From Hybos culiciformis (Eukaryota; Arthropoda; Insecta; Diptera; Hybotidae), in contig OZ023273.1 in the NCBI GenBank assembly GCA_964007475.1, positions 76,979,737 to 77,043,736 on the forward strand: 64,000 bases of DNA, written 5' to 3'. The stretch's first letter is position 1. Each line of letters begins with the position of its first letter. Position numbers and translations under genes: made by a program. Of this stretch, positions 1 through 11,904 are shown piece after piece. Under the pieces are notes generated by a model. It searched no databases and was not told the origin of the DNA. It saw only the letters and a program-made list of their open reading frames with translations.

Positions 1-1412
1 AATAAAAATGTTCCAATGCACCTATTTTGTAGATAATTTATTTATGATATTAATTTTTCTTAGTGTAATTTGTAGTTTGTTGGTGTAATTTATTTTTGAC
101 ATTAAATTACACTAATAAAATGCAGGAGGAATATTTTTTTACAATTCCTTTTCAGAAGAAGTACTAATAAACATGAAATTTTTCAGGCATATTTGCAAAA
201 GTTATTTTAGGTTAAACTTTTCGGGCAACAAAAAGAAAACATGATTTAAGCCACGCTGCTGTTTTTTCATACATTATTGTCGCTAATAACCGGAATTGTG
301 TTTACAGCTTAAAATATAGTAGAAATCATCTGCAATCAGTGTTGCCATAAATCTAGCCATTTTGAAATAATTTTATGCCAGTAAACTTTTTGAGCTTAAA
401 AAGTATTTTAGAATTTTTAAATGCTTTTATCTCTAATATGGTGTTCGCATTAGGAGAATATTTGTGGAATATGCTGTTTTCCGGAATATTTCAGGAAAAT
501 TTACTGGATTTTTCATATAAAAATATATTCCGGAATATGTATATTCCACTTTCATATTCTAGTTTGTCAGAGTTAAAATTCTATATTTATAGTTACTTTC
601 ACTCACTTTTCGAAATTTTGTTATAGTTGGCAACAATTTTTTTTTGTAAAATTCGAGTCAAAATGAAAAAAAAAAAAAACAAAATAAAATTGATAAAAAG
701 TGAGATAAAAAGTCAAAATTTTCAACAACAAATTTCTAAATTTTTGTATACATCATTAAATTCCACTTCTCATCAAATTTTGTAATGCGAACGGTAATTT
801 GTTTTCCGGAATATAAGTGGAATTTAAATTAGAATGCGAACAAGGTATAAGCAGTCGCTGGGTTTTAATTTTTTCTAAGCCGCCGAATTCCCCAAAACAA
901 GTAATTTTAAGTCGACTGACCGCAGCATTCGAAGGGCTAAAATCAACTAGTCGCCGTCGAAAAAATCGATCGGCGTCATATCTTATATGCACTTGGCCAT
1001 TTTAAATATTTATTTAGCCTTCCCAGAAAATACTACTTGCAATGAAGTTTCACTTCTTCCGTGTGTCCCGAGACTCACATATTTTTTTTTTTTTTTTTTA
1101 ATCCTTTTTTTTGTTTTATATAAATTCCAATAGATGTCTCTCATTGTGCAAAATATATAATGGGAAATTTTATTGTATGCATAGGAAATTGTAATATGCG
1201 CTATGACCGCTATGATGAACAAACAATTAAGCTAATTGATTAAGGACATATTGGGCTCGAAAAAGTTATTAAAGGTATTAAAGGATTTATGTCTTAAAAA
1301 ATCTTCACAATAAATCGCATATTTTGGAAAAAAATTTGAGTTTTAAAAAATATATTCTTTGTACAGGAATTAGTTTCAATTAATACAAACCTAATAAACG
1401 AGTTATAAGCGA
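1..1412. other. AT-rich gene-free DNA with small inverted repeats
   Basis: No coding sequence was recognised. A short inverted pair (TTAGTGTAATTT near 60 and AAATTACACTAA near 104) and an 8-bp pair (TGTTGCCA at 340, TGGCAACA at 628) are visible but too short to define elements. The block around 820-1000 is somewhat richer in G+C and is open on both strands, but neither translation resembles a known protein. Confidence 0.5.
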
Positions 1413-1773
1413 GTCACACTACAACTAAAAAGCCACTACTCATGACGGCTTTTTTAAATGCGTTCACACTTGCACTTTTTGGTTTTTTTTCTTTTTTTTT
1501 CTCGTTTTGTCATATCTTTTTCCCTTTTTTTTGGGAATTTTTTTTGTTTTTTTATTCGTTTTTTTTTAAAAAATTGCGGCCAACTTCCTGAAAGTATGCA
1601 ATTGTTAGTTTATTTTTTTCTCACAGAGCTCATTTGTTATTTGATCCCTGATTTTCTAGTGGCTTTTTGAAAAGCCACTAGCTTTTTTTTCTTTTTTTTG
1701 TATGGAAAAAGCCACGAAATAGCCACAACGATGATAGCTTTTTCAAAAAGCCATTAAAAAGCCGAAGTGTGAC
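1413..1773. mobile_element. Non-autonomous TIR element, copy 1
   Basis: An 8-bp terminal inverted repeat is seen: GTCACACT at 1413-1420 and AGTGTGAC at 1766-1773. The interior contains aaaaagccac motifs and an open frame that is an accident of composition. The 5' portion (about 1421-1500) recurs in direct orientation at 1785-1880, and the interior (about 1574-1720) recurs inverted at 1900-2030, so this is a multicopy family that has rearranged locally. No clear target-site duplication was found and the superfamily cannot be assigned. Confidence 0.55.
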
Positions 1774-1780
1774 AGCCTTA

Positions 1781-2040
1781 TTAGACTACAACTAAAAAGC
1801 CAATATTTATGTCGCCTTTTATAAATGCGTTCACACTTGCACTTTTTGTTTTTTTCTGTTTTTGTAATATCCTTTTTATTTTTTTTCGGGAATGGTGGTT
1901 TTGTGGCTTTTCCATACGCAAAAAAATAGCTAGGCTTTTCACTAGAAAATTACGGATCAAATAACAAATAAGCTCTGTGAGAAAGAAATAAACTAAAAAT
2001 TGCATACTTTTAGGAAGTTGGCGGCATTTTTTTTTGTCTA
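1781..2040. mobile_element. Rearranged second copy of the 1413 element
   Basis: It begins with the same block as copy 1 (actaaaaagcca, then aaatgcgttcacacttgcac) in the same orientation. It then continues with the reverse complement of copy 1's interior. The inversion shows in translation too: a near-identical peptide beginning MQ(L/F)LVYFFLTELICYLI is encoded on + in copy 1 and on - in copy 2. It is best read as a chimeric or internally inverted copy rather than as genes. Confidence 0.5.
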
Positions 2041-2077
2041 AAAACGAAAAAAAGAGCTGTCATAGGACACCCTATAG

Positions 2078-2420
2078 CAGCGGTCGGCAAACTTTTTTGG
2101 TCGTGGGTAAAATTCGCCTAAAATGAGATTTTTTTAAACTTATAGTGGGTCAGTGGCAATTTTATATGAAAGCAATTTTAAAAAAAATAGTTAAATCAAA
2201 AGTTAATTTATTTATTATCTAAGGCTTACAAAAACAATTGCTGGAAAAACTTTCTATTTTATATGCAATTGTTGTAAACAAAAAAATTTTTATATGCAAT
2301 TGTTGTAAGCAAAAACTATATTCATTGATTTGAGAACTACTTCAAAATTTCGAAGCGGGTAACATGAAATGATGCTTTGGGTCACCCCGTGACCCACGGG
2401 TCATAGTTTGCCGACCGCTG
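2078..2420. mobile_element. hAT-like MITE with 8-bp target duplication
   Basis: The termini are CAGCGGTCGGCAAAC (2078-2092) and its exact inverse GTTTGCCGACCGCTG (2406-2420). Both sides carry the same 8 bp, CCCTATAG (2070-2077 and 2421-2428). An 8-bp duplication with CAG-type termini is the signature of the hAT superfamily. At 343 bp and with no transposase it is a non-autonomous derivative. A related terminus lies alone at 9415-9429. Confidence 0.9.
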
Positions 2421-2526
2421 CCCTATAGGAACGTAGTTCCTTTGTGTATATATAAGTAATTCTCATTTTCAATAAATTTAAATTGAGCTGTAATTTCCAA
2501 CTATTCCAATTTGACTAATTGCTGCA

Positions 2527-3546
2527 GGTCCCGCCCTCACTTCCATCCTCACTGCCGCCGTCATTTCTGCCCTCACTTCGCCCACACTTCCGCCCACACT
2601 TCCGCCCTCACTTCCGACCTCACTTCGCCCTCACTGCCGACCTCACTTCCGCCCTCACTTCCGTTCTAACTTCCGTCCTCACTTCCGCCCTCACTTCCGT
2701 CCTAACTTCCGTCCTCACTTCCGCCCTCACTTCCGCCCTCACTTCCGTCCTCACTTCCGCCCTCACTTCCGCCCCCACTTCCGCCGTCACTTCGCCCTCA
2801 CTTCCGGCCTCACTTCCGCCCTCACTTCTGCCCTCACTTCTGCCCTCACTTCTGCCCTCACTTCTGCCCACACTTCTGCCCACACTTCTGCCCTCACTTC
2901 TGGCTTCACTTCTGCCCTCACTTCCATCCTCACTTCCGCCCTCACTTCGCCCTCACTTCCGCCCTCACTTATGTCCTCACTTCCGTCCTCACTTCCGCCC
3001 TCACTTCCACCCTCACTTCCGCCCTCACTTTACCTCAACTTCCTCTACACTTCCGCCCTCACTTCCGCCCTGACTTCGCCCTCACTTCCGCCCTCACTTC
3101 CGCCCTCACTTTCGCCGTCACTTCGCCCTCACTTCCGTCCTCATTTCCGCCCTCACTTCTGCCCTCACGTCGCCCTTACTTCCACCCTCACTTCGCCCTC
3201 ACTTCGTCCTCACTTCTGCCCTCACTTCCGCCCTCACTTCCGCCCTCACTTCCACCCTCACTTCCGCCCTCACTCCGCACTCACTTCGCACTCACTTCCG
3301 CCCTCACTTCTGCCCTCACTTCTGCCCTCACTTCTGCCCTCACTACTGCCGTCACTTCCGCCCTCACTTCTGCCTCACTTCCGCCCTCACTCCTGCCCTA
3401 ACTTCTGCTCTCACTTCCGCCCTTACTTTTGTCCTCACTTCTGCTCTCACTTCTGTCCTCACTTCTGCCCTCACTTCTGCCCTCACTTCTGCCCTCACTT
3501 CTGCCCTCACTTCTGCCCTGACTTCCGTCCTTAATTCTACCCTTTA
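2527..3546. repeat. 12-bp minisatellite (CCCTCACTTCCG)n
   Basis: About 1 kb of near-tandem copies of a 12-bp unit, CCCTCACTTCCG, with variants such as TCTG or TCCA. The + strand is almost purely pyrimidine plus A. Because 12 is a multiple of 3 and stops are absent, both strands show long open frames (Pro/Ser/Leu-rich on +, Arg/Glu/Gly-rich on -). These are artefacts of the repeat and not proteins. It is by far the most G+C-rich stretch of the first 10 kb. Confidence 0.95.
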
Positions 3547-3587
3547 TTCCACCTTCAAGGAACAACAGATGAAAATAAAATTAAGAA

Positions 3588-5193
3588 CCCGTTCCCAAAC
3601 TGAGATTATTTTAAATCGTAAAATATACCTTTTCTGCTAAAGAAAATTCCTTTTTTTCAGAAATTGAAATAGGCTTGACATTTAATCTGTATCATCTGCA
3701 ACGTCTGCTTAATAGTACGTTCAGTAAGTACAGATTGTCCTTAGCTAGTGACAAAATCCTACGTTGCAGACAATCTGAAGTTTGTGAAAGACAAAATCTG
3801 ACAGCTAAAATCCTTAAATACAGACAATTTCTACAAAAAATCGTTCAGTAATGCAATCCTACCTCAAAACTTCTGCAAAGGGGAATTTCATAATTTCCCA
3901 TAATAGTCCGTATTCTGGGAGTACTTTTTAGTTTGCCTTAGCTAAGGACAATGAATATTTTGATTAAAAACAAATAAAAAAAAAAGAATTTTAACAAAAT
4001 TTTATGATTTCCTAAATAAAATTCGAAATTTTATATTTTTATTTAAATAAAATATAAAATTTTAAATAAACATATAAAATTTTTAATAAAAATATAAAAT
4101 TTTTAATTTTATTTACATATTTTATCAAATTTAGTTCAACCCATATACTTTAAAAAGGTTTATACCGAGTTCTTGTTTACATTTTACTACATAGCTATTC
4201 TGCTTCCTTTATGATGATTGTTTTCAAATTTTTATGCAAATTAAATAAAAATTTTCGATGTCTTCTTTATTTTTCTAGATATCAAACATTTTAACTTTTA
4301 AATAAAAATTGGCTACAACAAGAAAAAATTAAGAAACTTCGTAAAGAAGGAATAATGTTAATAAGACATCAGGTGCTTTGTACTTTTAATATTTGTTCAC
4401 CAATGGCATGACACTAGTTTCAGAAATAGAAATACTTTTTCATCGGTGAATCACTAGTGAATTGGAAGTAATAATTCATGTTGAAGTGAGACAAGATCTT
4501 ATTTAAAAACTAAATTGTTCGTACTTTTTTGCTCTATTAAAGAACTTGCAAGCGATATTCAGCATGATTCAATACAGAGTAGGAAACAGAAATATATGTA
4601 AAAATAAAAACATATTCACTCAATTTTTGTTCATGCATTTCACTAAACAATTTGTATTAATTTTTATTTTTCATAAATTTTATGTGTTAGCTTAAAAACA
4701 TTTAAGAAAATGCAGAATTTTTGAAATTTCATTAAATTTGTATTTGCTTAAACAAAATATAAGCATATTATTAATAAACGTTACAAATTATTCTTTAAAA
4801 TCTGAAAAACAACAAATGACACATTTTAATATGCCCATATAAATTTTTTTAATGTATATGATTTTAAAATGAAATGTCACAGCTGTCCTTATCGTAGGGC
4901 TTTGCAGAAGTTATTTGCAGGATTTTGCAGAAAAGGGAATTCCTTAGCTACGGACAATGAGGTGCACTAAAAAGTACACCTATAAACTGAGTTTGTTATG
5001 GGAAATTTAAAATTTCCCTTTGCAGATTTCTAAAATATAAAATATCATTTCGGAACGATTTTTACGTCAAAAAATCTTGATTTGTAAAATAATTGTAAAA
5101 TAACAGCTGTAAAATCGTATCGTTCCAAAACTAGAAATTCTAGAAATTAAAAAAATTTTTCAGTTTCTAAAATAGTCTCAGTTTGGGAACGGG
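3588..5193. mobile_element. 1.6-kb foldback-type TIR element
   Basis: The ends are inverted copies: CCCGTTCCCAAACTGAGA at 3588 and TCTCAGTTTGGGAACGGG ending at 5193, with similarity continuing inward for several more bases. Subterminal blocks are also inverted relative to each other (3876-3960 against 4935-5025: gggaaatt..aatttccc, the ttagctaaggacaatga motif and actaaaaagtac). The ~1 kb core is AT-rich without coding. No target duplication is visible. A related fragment lies at 20105-20300. Confidence 0.65.
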
Positions 5194-5442
5194 CTGGGCT
5201 GTAACTCAATAACTTAGAAAAACATTTTGAAAATTTCTTCCTAAAAAAAATAAAAAGTTTACAAAAATTTCAATTCGTTTTTATTATTATTATTTTCATT
5301 GAAAATAAATTGTAAAAATTTTCTCATACTCTTCAAATATATACCTACTTTCATACATACATATTTACAATATAATACATAAAAAATTAAAATACGTTCC
5401 AAAAAAATGAAAATACAATATATTTTTTTTGATTATGAAAAT

Positions 5443-5502
5443 ATCGTCATCGTCATCGTCATCATCATGTGGATCGTCATCGTCATCGTCATCATCATGT
5501 GG
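5443..5502 (+). repeat. Perfect 30-bp tandem duplication
   Basis: Two identical 30-bp units (5443-5472 and 5473-5502), each a run of atcgtc/atc trinucleotides ending in atgtgg. It lies in AT-rich DNA with no surrounding reading frame. Confidence 0.8.
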
Positions 5503-5574
5503 AATCTTGTGTATCGTTTTATTTTAGTCAAGCCGCGTTAAGGAACTACTAAAGAAAAAAGAGAAAAAAAAGAA

Positions 5575-5985
5575 CAAAACCAAAAAGTGCAAGTGTGAAA
5601 GTATTTAAAAAAGCCGACATACTATGTGTCTCCATTAGCGTATTTTTCCTGCATGCGATTTTGTTCTTAAATGCATTGGTGTATGTTTATACAAAATCCA
5701 AATTGGCAGCAAAATACGCATGCTGATTTTGAATAATTTTTCAGCATGCGTATTTTTTTATCGCAATTTAAATGGTACAATTTGGAAAATGTATAAAAAT
5801 CGCATGCTGTAAATCTAACCCAGTGGCATATTTAGCACACACAAATACTATAAATGAAATAAAAAATCCAATACATTCATAAAACCCGCGATTCTGATTC
5901 GCTAATATAGACAGCTTTTTAGTTTTAGTCTGACTCGCTCATTAGAAGATAACTTTTTCAAAAAGCCATTAAAAGCCGAATAACA
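5575..5985. mobile_element. Diverged relative of the 1413 element, with internal hairpin
   Basis: Near 5580-5625 lies the reverse complement of the gcgttcacacttgcacttttt block of the 1413 element. Near 5950-5980 lies the cttttcaaaaagccattaaaa block found at about 1735-1765. Between them sits a hairpin with 16-bp arms (5711-5726 and 5741-5756, core ACGCATGCTGA/TCAGCATGCGT) and further copies of the GCATGC core. Ends and target duplication are not clear. Confidence 0.4.
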
Positions 5986-6042
5986 TAACTGCGATAACAT
6001 AGCTACCGAATAACATAGCTTCGATATGGTACATAATAAATT

Positions 6043-6935
6043 GGGAGCGTCTACAGTTACGGCAAACGTAACTCTTTTTTTTTTTTTTGAGAGTTACGGC
6101 AACCGTAATCCTGTTCAAAATTGACTAAAGTTACGGCAAACGTAACTCTTTTTTTATTTTTAGAGTTACGGCAACCGTAATCCTGTTGAAAATTGACTAA
6201 AGTTACGGCAAACGTAACTCTTTTTTTTTTTTGAGAGTTACGGCAACCGTAATCCTGTAGAAAATTGTCTAAAGTTACGGCGGACGTAATTTTTTTTTTT
6301 TTTTTAGTGATTACGGCAAAGTTATTTTTGAACATTATGACTTTTTTTTTAAATAAAAAGTTGTTATGCTGAATGGGGGACGGCCGCCGCGTCCCCCAAA
6401 CCCCCTAGGGCTTCTTTTTTTTTTTTTTTTTATTTTGCTTTGGCGCTTCGCGCTTTTAATTCTTTTTTTTTGTATTTTTGTATAACTATGTAAGGTTTAA
6501 CTATTCTTGTATTTTTTGTATGACGATGTAAGGTTTTTACTTGTCAATAACTTTCACATGTACACATAATTTATATTTTCTATTTTGTACACGTTTATAA
6601 TTTTAATACTGTAGCCGAGAGGTAGAGTGGTAGAATGAAATGCTAAAGAACGAGGTTCGAATCCCGAAGAAGGGTTAAGACAAAAAAAAAGCAAAAAAAG
6701 AAAAGAAAAGCAAAAAAAGAAAAAAAAAATTAAATAAATTTTTTTTTTTTTTTTCGACAAAAAAAAAAAAAAAATTGCCGTAGCTTTAAGCATTACCTAA
6801 AAGTTACGGTTGCCGTAACTGTTAAAAAAAAAATAAGTTACGTTAACCGTAACTGTTAAAAAAAAAATAAGTTACGTTAACCGTAACTGTTAAAAAAAAA
6901 AATAAGTTACGGTTGCCGTAACTGTAGCCACTCCC
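6043..6935. mobile_element. Mutator-like (MULE) non-autonomous element
   Basis: It is flanked by a perfect 9-bp duplication TAATAAATT (6034-6042 and 6936-6944). The ends are inverted repeats beginning GGGAG and sharing CTACAGTTACGGCAA, with similarity over about 30 bp. Nine-bp duplications and long, repeat-bearing termini fit Mutator-like elements. The left arm holds about four tandem ~61-bp units built on a gttacggcaa..cgtaac motif (6052-6320); the right arm holds inverted, shorter copies (6795-6928). The middle has a G+C-rich patch (6375-6415), poly-T runs and a tRNA-like sequence. No transposase is present; the open frames are repeat artefacts. Confidence 0.8.
6611..6680 (+). other. tRNA-like sequence inside the MULE
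   Basis: A near-consensus pol III A box, TAGCCGAGAGG (6612-6622), is followed by a perfect B box, GGTTCGAATCC (6654-6664). The spacing suits a tRNA or SINE head, but I could not fold a convincing anticodon or acceptor stem, so it is not called a functional tRNA. It is either a SINE remnant or a tRNA fragment captured by the transposon. Confidence 0.5.
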
Positions 6936-7400
6936 TAATAAATTAGTTAAAAAATATTTATCCGTAGGGTTTTTTTTTTGTAGTTCAGTGTTATCATAAA
7001 TTTACATCGGTTACCTAATTGATATATAAACCTTGATTCTTGATATAAATAATAAGTGCTTTTTTTAAAGGATAACAAATTCTTTTATTATAAAGTTTTA
7101 CTCTCGCTTTAATTCTTTCTAGGTTTTGTGTTTTAAGATTAAAAACTATCAAAAAAAAAGAAACTAAATTTTAAAATAAGTAGTTTTAGAATTTTTTCAA
7201 ATATTTACTACAAATTTATTTTTTATGATTTCAATAAAAATTCACAATTGAGATTAAAAGGGTTGTTCAAAATATCCGCTAGCGCTGCACAACTGCAAAA
7301 ATATTTATTTAATCACTGCAAAATTTTGCTATAAATAAATGTTTTGACACCACACATGAACCACAGAATGAACAGAACTACAAATTACAATATATATGTG

Positions 7401-8141
7401 GGTAGTTCCACGGAAATTGGTCGTTTCGATGTTAACACACTTTTTTGGACAAACAGTATAAATATTAATAATTTGAATCTTGAAAATTATTTATATTAAT
7501 TATTACCATAAAAAATATGTAAATATTTACTTTCATAGCAAAAATTGCAGCATAAAGACTAATTTTGTCATTCACTTGGCTGTTACAAAATAATCGGTTC
7601 GTATTCAAAACTAAAACTCGTTATTTTATTGTTCAATAAATACTTCAGATATTTTATTAATACAAAAAAAATTCAGTGAAAAAAATTTAAAAAAAAAATT
7701 TTAAAAAAAAATTTGAGAAAATACAGTACTAATTTGTTTTTTCTATTTATGATTGTCACCGTGTCAGTAAATACTTCAAACGTCTTCCAAAAAAAAAATT
7801 ACAAATAATATAATTTTAAATCACAATCTCACTTGGTTAAGTAAATATATTTTCACTTGATATGGTTAGTTGTGATATTTAAATCGAGTAAAATAAACGG
7901 GTTGTGAACAGTTATTTAAAAACATCTATTTTGTCATTACCGTTGTAAGTATTTTTTTAATTGAAATCATAAAAAATATGTTTTAATCAATTTGATTTAG
8001 ATTTCTCTGTTTTTTTACTTATAATTTAATTGATTATTTCGAATTTTTTCCATCTAACAAATACTGATTTAAGTCTCAAAAATAATTTTGTTTCTATTTA
8101 CAATTTTTATTTAGTTTTTCGCCAGTTTCCGTGGAACCACC
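7401..8141. mobile_element. Inverted-repeat element, about 740 bp
   Basis: The ends are inverted over about 20 bp: GGTAGTTCCACGGAAA at 7401 and TTTCCGTGGAACCACC ending at 8141. ATGT occurs close outside both ends but is offset by one base on the left, so no target duplication is claimed. The interior is AT-rich and non-coding. Confidence 0.45.
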
Positions 8142-10400
8142 ATGTATTTATAATATTTACATTCACAATCAGAATAAAATATCAAAACAGAGAATATTAT
8201 GTACTCAGTCATAAAAATTCACAATCACTGCTCAGTTCAGTTTGTATTGTACACAAAAGCGAGTATGATTAGTTTGTTTCGTAATTTGTTAAAAAAAAAA
8301 TAAAAAAATAATTTCGTGAAGTGATATAACAAAAAAAAATGTTATGATGAATTCTCTACAAAAAGTAAATAAAAAAAATTATTCAATTAACTTAAAAATA
8401 ATTTTAAATATTAAATAAAATATTTATTTGTTGGTAGTGCAATACTATTATTATAAATTTATAAATCAAAAAAAAAAAAAAATGCTTAAAAAATTATTAA
8501 ATAGGTAGGTACTTACATTTTTTTTACTAAACATTTTTTTTTTTTTTAGAAATTAAGTTGAAAAAAAAATAAAGAAATTAAATGGTTCGATCAAACTTAA
8601 ATCTTCTTTCTCATGTTACTTGTATGTATTTAATATTTATAGTAAGTTATATTTTAGGTATACAATAATATAAATAAATAAAGATATAGAAATGATGTGT
8701 AATGTAATGTACACAAAGTTAAAGTGGCATATTAAATTTTTAATTATCAATGTGAAAATTAAATTTATTTCTTTTAGTTCAGCTTAGAGAAAAAGGTCTA
8801 TTCCACCAGGCAAGAGTAGAAAAAAGAATTAAATTAAAATGGAGAAAAGCTATGAATTTTACTTTATGAAAAGTAAAAAAAAACAATAAAAAACGGATGA
8901 AAAACTTTGTGTCTAAAAGTTACCTGGAGGCTAAAGCCAGTAAAAAATGTCTTGACGAAGACAATATTTATTTGTGACTTTACTTATTTTGAATTCTCTG
9001 ATGTTTGGATTTAAATCTGGACAACAGAGAAGACAATGAAACAGACAGTAGGGTAAAGTAGATACCCAATTCTGAGCCACCTAACTCATTTTTTCACTTT
9101 GAACAAACAAAAAGTATAGAATATTAGCATTCAGCACTATAAAGTTATGATTTTTCAGACATTTTTCTACAAAAATCTGGAATTAATTTATTTAATTAAT
9201 TTCTAATAAATTTTTCTATTGTAGACAAAATGTTGACTGTATTCAGCAACTTCAAGAATACATTTTTATAATTCTATTCCCAGGAAAAATTATAGCAAAA
9301 AAATTATGTACCTACATTTAGTTTGGTTTTTGAACATTAAAATAAATGAATTTATAGTTTTAAAAAAAGTAGTAGGTAGATCATATTTATCTGCAGTTAT
9401 CTTTCTACTGAAAAGTTTGCCGACCACTGGTCTAATGTAATCTGGGAGCTAAAGTGAAATAAAATTAATTTTTAAGTGAAAATAAATAATGAAATTAATA
9501 GATCACTAACTTCAATAGCAGTTTATGACGATTTTATATTCTGATTTAATTTCTAAATCTTCATAATTTCTTAATTTATCTATTTTATTCTGTATTACAC
9601 ATATTTACATAGAAATATAAAATCCGCATTTTTTATCCGAGGTAGGTAGTTAGTTATTAATTAATCCGATTAAGAATCTTTTTTAAGCATTTTTTTAGCC
9701 ACACTCATTAATTATTTTTTTTACATATCAAACACAACCTTGGAAATTTTTAATTTGTTAACAAGTTTTCTGAGTTTTTTTTTTTTTTACTATGTTAATA
9801 CATGACCTAGGCTATAAAAGAATATTTTAGTGGACTTATCAGAATAACAACGTTTAACAAGAAAGAACATTATTAATTAGTCAGCGCTCGATCTTAACTA
9901 TTTTTTTTTTCTAGTTAGTTTTAAATATATTAATTTTTTTATCTAAAAATAATAACTGAGTCATTGCAGCCCATTTAAATATGCAGTTTGTTCTCAACTC
10001 TTTTGCTCTTCTTTTATTTTTTTTTCTAAATCATAGTTCAGCAAAAGTCGTTGGGAATGAAAAATAGTTTAATAATATTCCTGCCGTCAACGTAGACGCT
10101 GGTGAAGTATATATATATTTTAATTTTTTACACATAGCACTGTGGTTAAAAAAATAATAAATCATTAGAATTTCTTGTTTTAAATTTTTTTATTTGATTT
10201 ATCAATTTTACCTGTTTATTATTTTGCAAAATTAGGTAGGTATGAACAAATCAATAATTCTCTTTTATTTGTAGTTTCGACACATCTGCAGGTTACCAAC
10301 CATGACTTAAATGGTTGCAAAATAGGTTGGTGAATAGGCTGAAACACTTTTAAAAGTTGTTTTGGTTTGTGGTTTAAAAAACAAAAAGTTTATTTTTTTA
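8142..10400. other. AT-rich gene-free DNA with a lone hAT terminus
   Basis: No coding sequence was recognised. At 9415-9429 the 15-mer GTTTGCCGACCACTG differs from the right end of the 2078 hAT-like element at one position. The matching left end was not found upstream, so this is a truncated copy. Confidence 0.5.
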
Positions 10401-10417
10401 CAGAAGCACTTTAAAGC

Positions 10418-10770
10418 AGGGTTTCGAACCCGAATCGAACCCGAACCCTGAACCCGCTCCGGCTCAATATTTTTTTTTAAATTATATGACCCTGAATCCG
10501 AACCCGAAACCACTAAAAAAAATCGGTTCAGGTTCAATTTTTAGTTGCAATTATTACCCAAGTATGTGGCGCGTAGAAATTCGGAAGAATCATTAAAAAA
10601 TATTTTACTTGTTCGTTTAAATGAATTTTTTTTTAAAAAATGAATAAAATAAACAATAAAAAAAAATTACATTTTAAATTAAACACTACATAGAATTTTT
10701 TTTCTTAAAAAAGTTGAACCCGAACCTGAACCGAACCCTATAAATTTTAAGGCATCGAACCCGAAGTATG
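10418..10770. repeat. Dispersed GAACCCGAA-type repeats
   Basis: Clusters of GAACCCGAA / CCCGAACCC occur at 10424-10470, 10490-10520 and 10710-10765, separated by AT-rich DNA. The left cluster starts CAGGGTTTCGAACCC, which could be a hAT-type terminus, but no matching right end or duplication was found. The minus-strand open frame here is a by-product of the repeat. Confidence 0.4.
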
Positions 10771-11904
10771 ATTTTTTCTGCAAATCGACTCTATCCTTTT
10801 TTTTAAATTCCAATAAAATTATGTAGTGAAATTTCTAGGTTTGCATTGAACCTACTTTCAAGCCACCAAAAAAAAAATATGGCAAACCAAGTACAAAACA
10901 TAAAACGAAATTAGTTTTCTTTTCATGGTTGGTAAACTGAAATCTGTTGTATCCATTCCTTGTTCAGACCTAGTTTTTTTCCAGAATTGTCAAATTCTTT
11001 CTCCTTATCAAGTTTAAAAAGCACCTTTAGAAGTGAAAATTTCTATTTTTCTGGAAATATTTTTGGGTGCGAATAAGGTGCCTGAAGATTCTAAATATAA
11101 TTTGTGTGTACCTACCCACAGTTTATTTAATTAAAAAATAATATTACATACATAAATATGATATTATGATATTTAAAGAATAAAGTGCAGGAAGGTATAT
11201 ATTTAGTATCATTTTGTAATTAGATTCGGCTTTTTCATGATAAATATTGTTTGTAATTAGCTAGGAAATTGATTTAAATAAAAAAAATTATTCTATTCGT
11301 TCATGAGAAAAATTGATATTTAATTCATTTAAATAATTTCTAGTAAAATGCCATCCTTTTGTTAGCTTTAGGTATGATGGAAATTTTAGTTTATTTTATT
11401 TTTTAAAAACAGAAAAAAAAAAAATTATTAACGATTAAGTAAATGGAAATCAATTTTTCTAAAATAATAAGTGTATTAATTGAAATAAAACCATGTTTTA
11501 AGTGAAATAAAAAAAAAAATACGAATTTTCATCGACTAATGCCAATAACATGTTTAGTGTGAAAAACAAAATCAAAGCGGTCATTTTTAAATTCTGATTT
11601 GTTTCTATTTATCTACGAATAAATACTAAAGGAAGAGTAAATCCAGCTCTGGAATGAAGTATCTCTCTTACATGTATCAGTGAAACCTATACATTAACAT
11701 TACAGGGTGCTTTTTGCAAAATCTGCAAACATTATGCTTGTCGTTTTGGGATTGTTTTCAATTTATTATAATTAGTATTTCTACTTTCCACACCACCTTT
11801 GAGGTAAAGAAATAGGCGCGTTTTCATACATTTCAAAATATTTTACCATATTATTTTTTGGAAAAAGGCAAAATATTTCGGAAAAGTAAGACTCCCCCGA
11901 AAAA

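Noticed and set aside
2519..3534. Long Pro/Ser/Leu-rich and Arg/Glu-rich open frames (up to 187 codons) on both strands
   Set aside because: They are translations of a 12-bp tandem repeat, open in several frames on both strands at once, with no unique sequence.
6057..6793. Minus-strand open frames of 92 and 79 codons
   Set aside because: They translate the tandem arms, poly-A/T runs and tRNA-like module of the Mutator-like element.
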